Source: Mycobacterium sp.
GTDB lineage: Bacteria; Actinomycetota; Actinomycetes; Mycobacteriales; Mycobacteriaceae
Direction of reading: 5' to 3'
DNA length: 7,846 nucleotides
Assembly: GCA_025965815.1 (NCBI GenBank)
Contig: JAOPWF010000689.1
Span: 1-7,846 of the forward strand
Shown: in pieces, positions 6,648-7,846 of the stretch
Numbering within the stretch: the stretch's first letter is position 1
Layout of the letters: the number at the start of each line of letters is the position of its first letter
Program-made: the position numbers and the translations under genes
Notes under the pieces: generated by a model
The model's database searches: none
What the model saw: only the letters and a program-made list of their open reading frames with translations
Told to the model about the DNA's origin: nothing

Positions 6648-7470
6648 GTGACCGGCGACAACTCATTCGTTCTCGTAGAGCACCCGCGACCGCAGGTCGC
6701 CTTGGTGACGCTGAACCGGCCCGAGCGGATGAACTCCATGGCGTTCGACGTCATGGTGCCGCTCAAGGGCGTTCTGGACGACCTCACGTATGACAATACC
6801 GTGCGGGCCGTCGTCTTGACCGGCGCCGGTTGTGGGTTCTCGTCGGGCGCCGACCACAAGTCGGCCGGTGCGGTACCCCACGTCGACGGCCTGACCCGTC
6901 CGACGTATGCGCTGCGGTCGATGGAGCTGCTCGATGACGTCATCCTGGGGCTGCGCCGATTGCACCAACCCGTGATCGCCGCCGTCAACGGTGCCGCCAT
7001 CGGCGGCGGCCTCTGCCTGGCGCTGGCGGCCGACATCCGGATCGCCTCGACGGACGCCTACTTCCGGGCGGCAGGCATCAACAACGGCCTGACCGCCAGC
7101 GAACTCGGGCTGAGTTACCTGCTACCGAGGGCGATCGGCTCGTCGCGGGCGTTCGAGATCATGCTCACCGGCCGCGACGTGGACGCCGACGAGGCCGAAC
7201 GCATCGGACTGGTCTCGCGCCAGGTGGCGGGCGAAGACCTGCTCGAGACCTGCTTCGAACTGGCCGAGCGCCATCGCCGCGTTCTCCCGTCCCGGCGTCG
7301 AGTTGACCAAGCGCACACTGTGGAGCGGACTGGACGCCGCTACCCTGGAGGGGCATATGCAGGCCGAAGGGCTCGGACAGCTCTACGTGCGCCTGCTCAC
7401 CGACAACTTCGAAGAGGCCGTTGCGGCGCGCGCCGAGCACCGGCCCGCGGTGTTCCGGGACGAGCGCTGA
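6648..7470 (+). pseudogene. echA12: EchA12-like crotonase (enoyl-CoA hydratase family), +1 frameshift
   Basis: The gene encodes a crotonase-fold acyl-CoA enzyme similar to M. tuberculosis EchA12 (Rv1472). In the first frame, residues 1-208 are normal: VALVTLNRPERMNSM (about 17-31), the oxyanion-hole segments GFSSGADHK (63-71) and NGAAIGGG (114-121), then ELGLSYLLPRAIGSSRAFEI and LTGRDVDADEAERIGLVS. After CGC 7269-7271 one extra C (7272) shifts the frame. The expected C-terminal helices continue from ATC 7273 as IAAFSRPGVELTKRTLWSGL, and later HMQAEGLGQLYVRLL, to TGA 7468-7470. Corrected length would be 273 residues. Read as given, the shifted frame runs to TGA 7515-7517, making 289 residues with an arginine-rich false tail and no C-terminal trimerisation helices. 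A sequencing error or a true mutation are both possible. The positions of the two catalytic glutamates hold other residues, so hydratase activity is doubtful even when repaired. Confidence 0.88.
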
Positions 7471-7513
7471 GACCACCGCTGACAACAAGTAGACAACCAA
7501 CAGGAGCAACCGC

Positions 7514-7846
7514 GTGATCACCGCAACGGACTTGGAAGTCCGCGCCGGCGCCCGCACGCTGCTGCTCGCGCCCGGACCGGCGCTGCGGGTGCAGCCCGGT
7601 GACCGGATCGGGCTGGTCGGGCGCAACGGCGCAGGCAAGACCACCACGATGCGGATCCTCGCCGGATCGGGGGAGCCGTACGCCGGATCGCTGCAGCGCA
7701 ACGGTGAGATCGGCTATTTGCCACAAGATCCCAAAGAGGGCGATCTGGACGTGCTGGCCCGCGACCGGATCCTCTCGGCGCGCGGCCTGGACACGCTGAT
7801 GGCCGATCTCGAGAAGCAGCAGGCGCTGATGGCCGAGGTGGCCGAC
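7514..7846 (+). CDS. ABC-F family ATPase (5' part, continues past window)
   Basis: The frame from GTG 7514 stays open for 111 codons to the window end. It encodes the beginning of an ATP-binding protein: MITATDLEVRAGARTLL, a Walker A motif GRNGAGKTT (36-44, Lys42) and a Q-loop GYLPQD (Gln71). After the Q-loop comes a charged stretch (DLEKQQALMAEVA) with no transmembrane part. This pattern fits the ABC-F proteins. These have two fused ATPase domains, act on the ribosome in translation or antibiotic protection, and are not transporters. The position after echA12 corresponds to Rv1473 of M. tuberculosis, annotated as a macrolide-type ABC protein. AGGAG at 7502-7506 is a good ribosome site 7 bp before the GTG. 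The second ATPase domain and linker lie outside the window, so the ABC-F subtype cannot be checked. Confidence 0.88.
   Translation, partial: MITATDLEVRAGARTLLLAPGPALRVQPGDRIGLVGRNGAGKTTTMRILAGSGEPYAGSLQRNGEIGYLPQDPKEGDLDVLARDRILSARGLDTLMADLEKQQALMAEVAD

Overview
The window comes from a high-GC actinobacterium, almost certainly Mycobacterium in the broad sense (Mycolicibacterium-like). It has strong G/C third-position bias, GTG starts and leaderless-type promoters. Its gene order matches, from memory, M. tuberculosis sufC-csd(sufS)-sufU-sufT (Rv1463-Rv1466) at the left and trxA ... echA12-ABC-F (Rv1470, Rv1472, Rv1473) at the right. Every gene I can support is on the + strand. No RNA gene, CRISPR array, insertion sequence or phage feature is visible.

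Positions 1-2583 hold the 3' end of the SUF iron-sulfur cluster operon: the end of sufC (ATPase), then complete sufS (cysteine desulfurase), sufU (sulfur acceptor) and sufT (DUF59/MIP18 maturation factor). Spacings are 2 and 6 bp, then a 62-bp overlap, so this is one transcription unit. Positions 2584-5923 are an accessory block. It contains a decayed cytochrome P450, an intact CaiB/BaiF (family III) CoA-transferase whose ATG directly abuts the P450 stop, a TetR-family regulator behind a probable leaderless promoter, and an unrecognised 206-aa protein. A 17-bp perfect inverted repeat sits in that last gene's promoter region. Positions 5924-6255 hold the remains of an Old Yellow Enzyme-type NADH:flavin oxidoreductase. 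Positions 6256-7846 hold trxA, an echA12-like crotonase with a frameshift, and the start of an ABC-F ATPase.

The two ideas running through the window are redox/Fe-S homeostasis and gene decay. The SUF genes build Fe-S clusters. The thioredoxin gene has a textbook-looking SigH/SigR promoter (GGAACA, 16 bp, CGTTA) that would start transcription at or next to its GTG codon. Between them, two oxidoreductase genes (P450 and OYE) have decayed in the same way: a frameshift near the N-terminus and a large internal deletion that leaves both ends recognisable. A third gene (echA12) carries a single-base frameshift. I see no clearly new multi-gene system. The best leads are the SigH promoter with leaderless trxA, the TetR-adjacent palindrome, and the parallel decay of the two redox genes.
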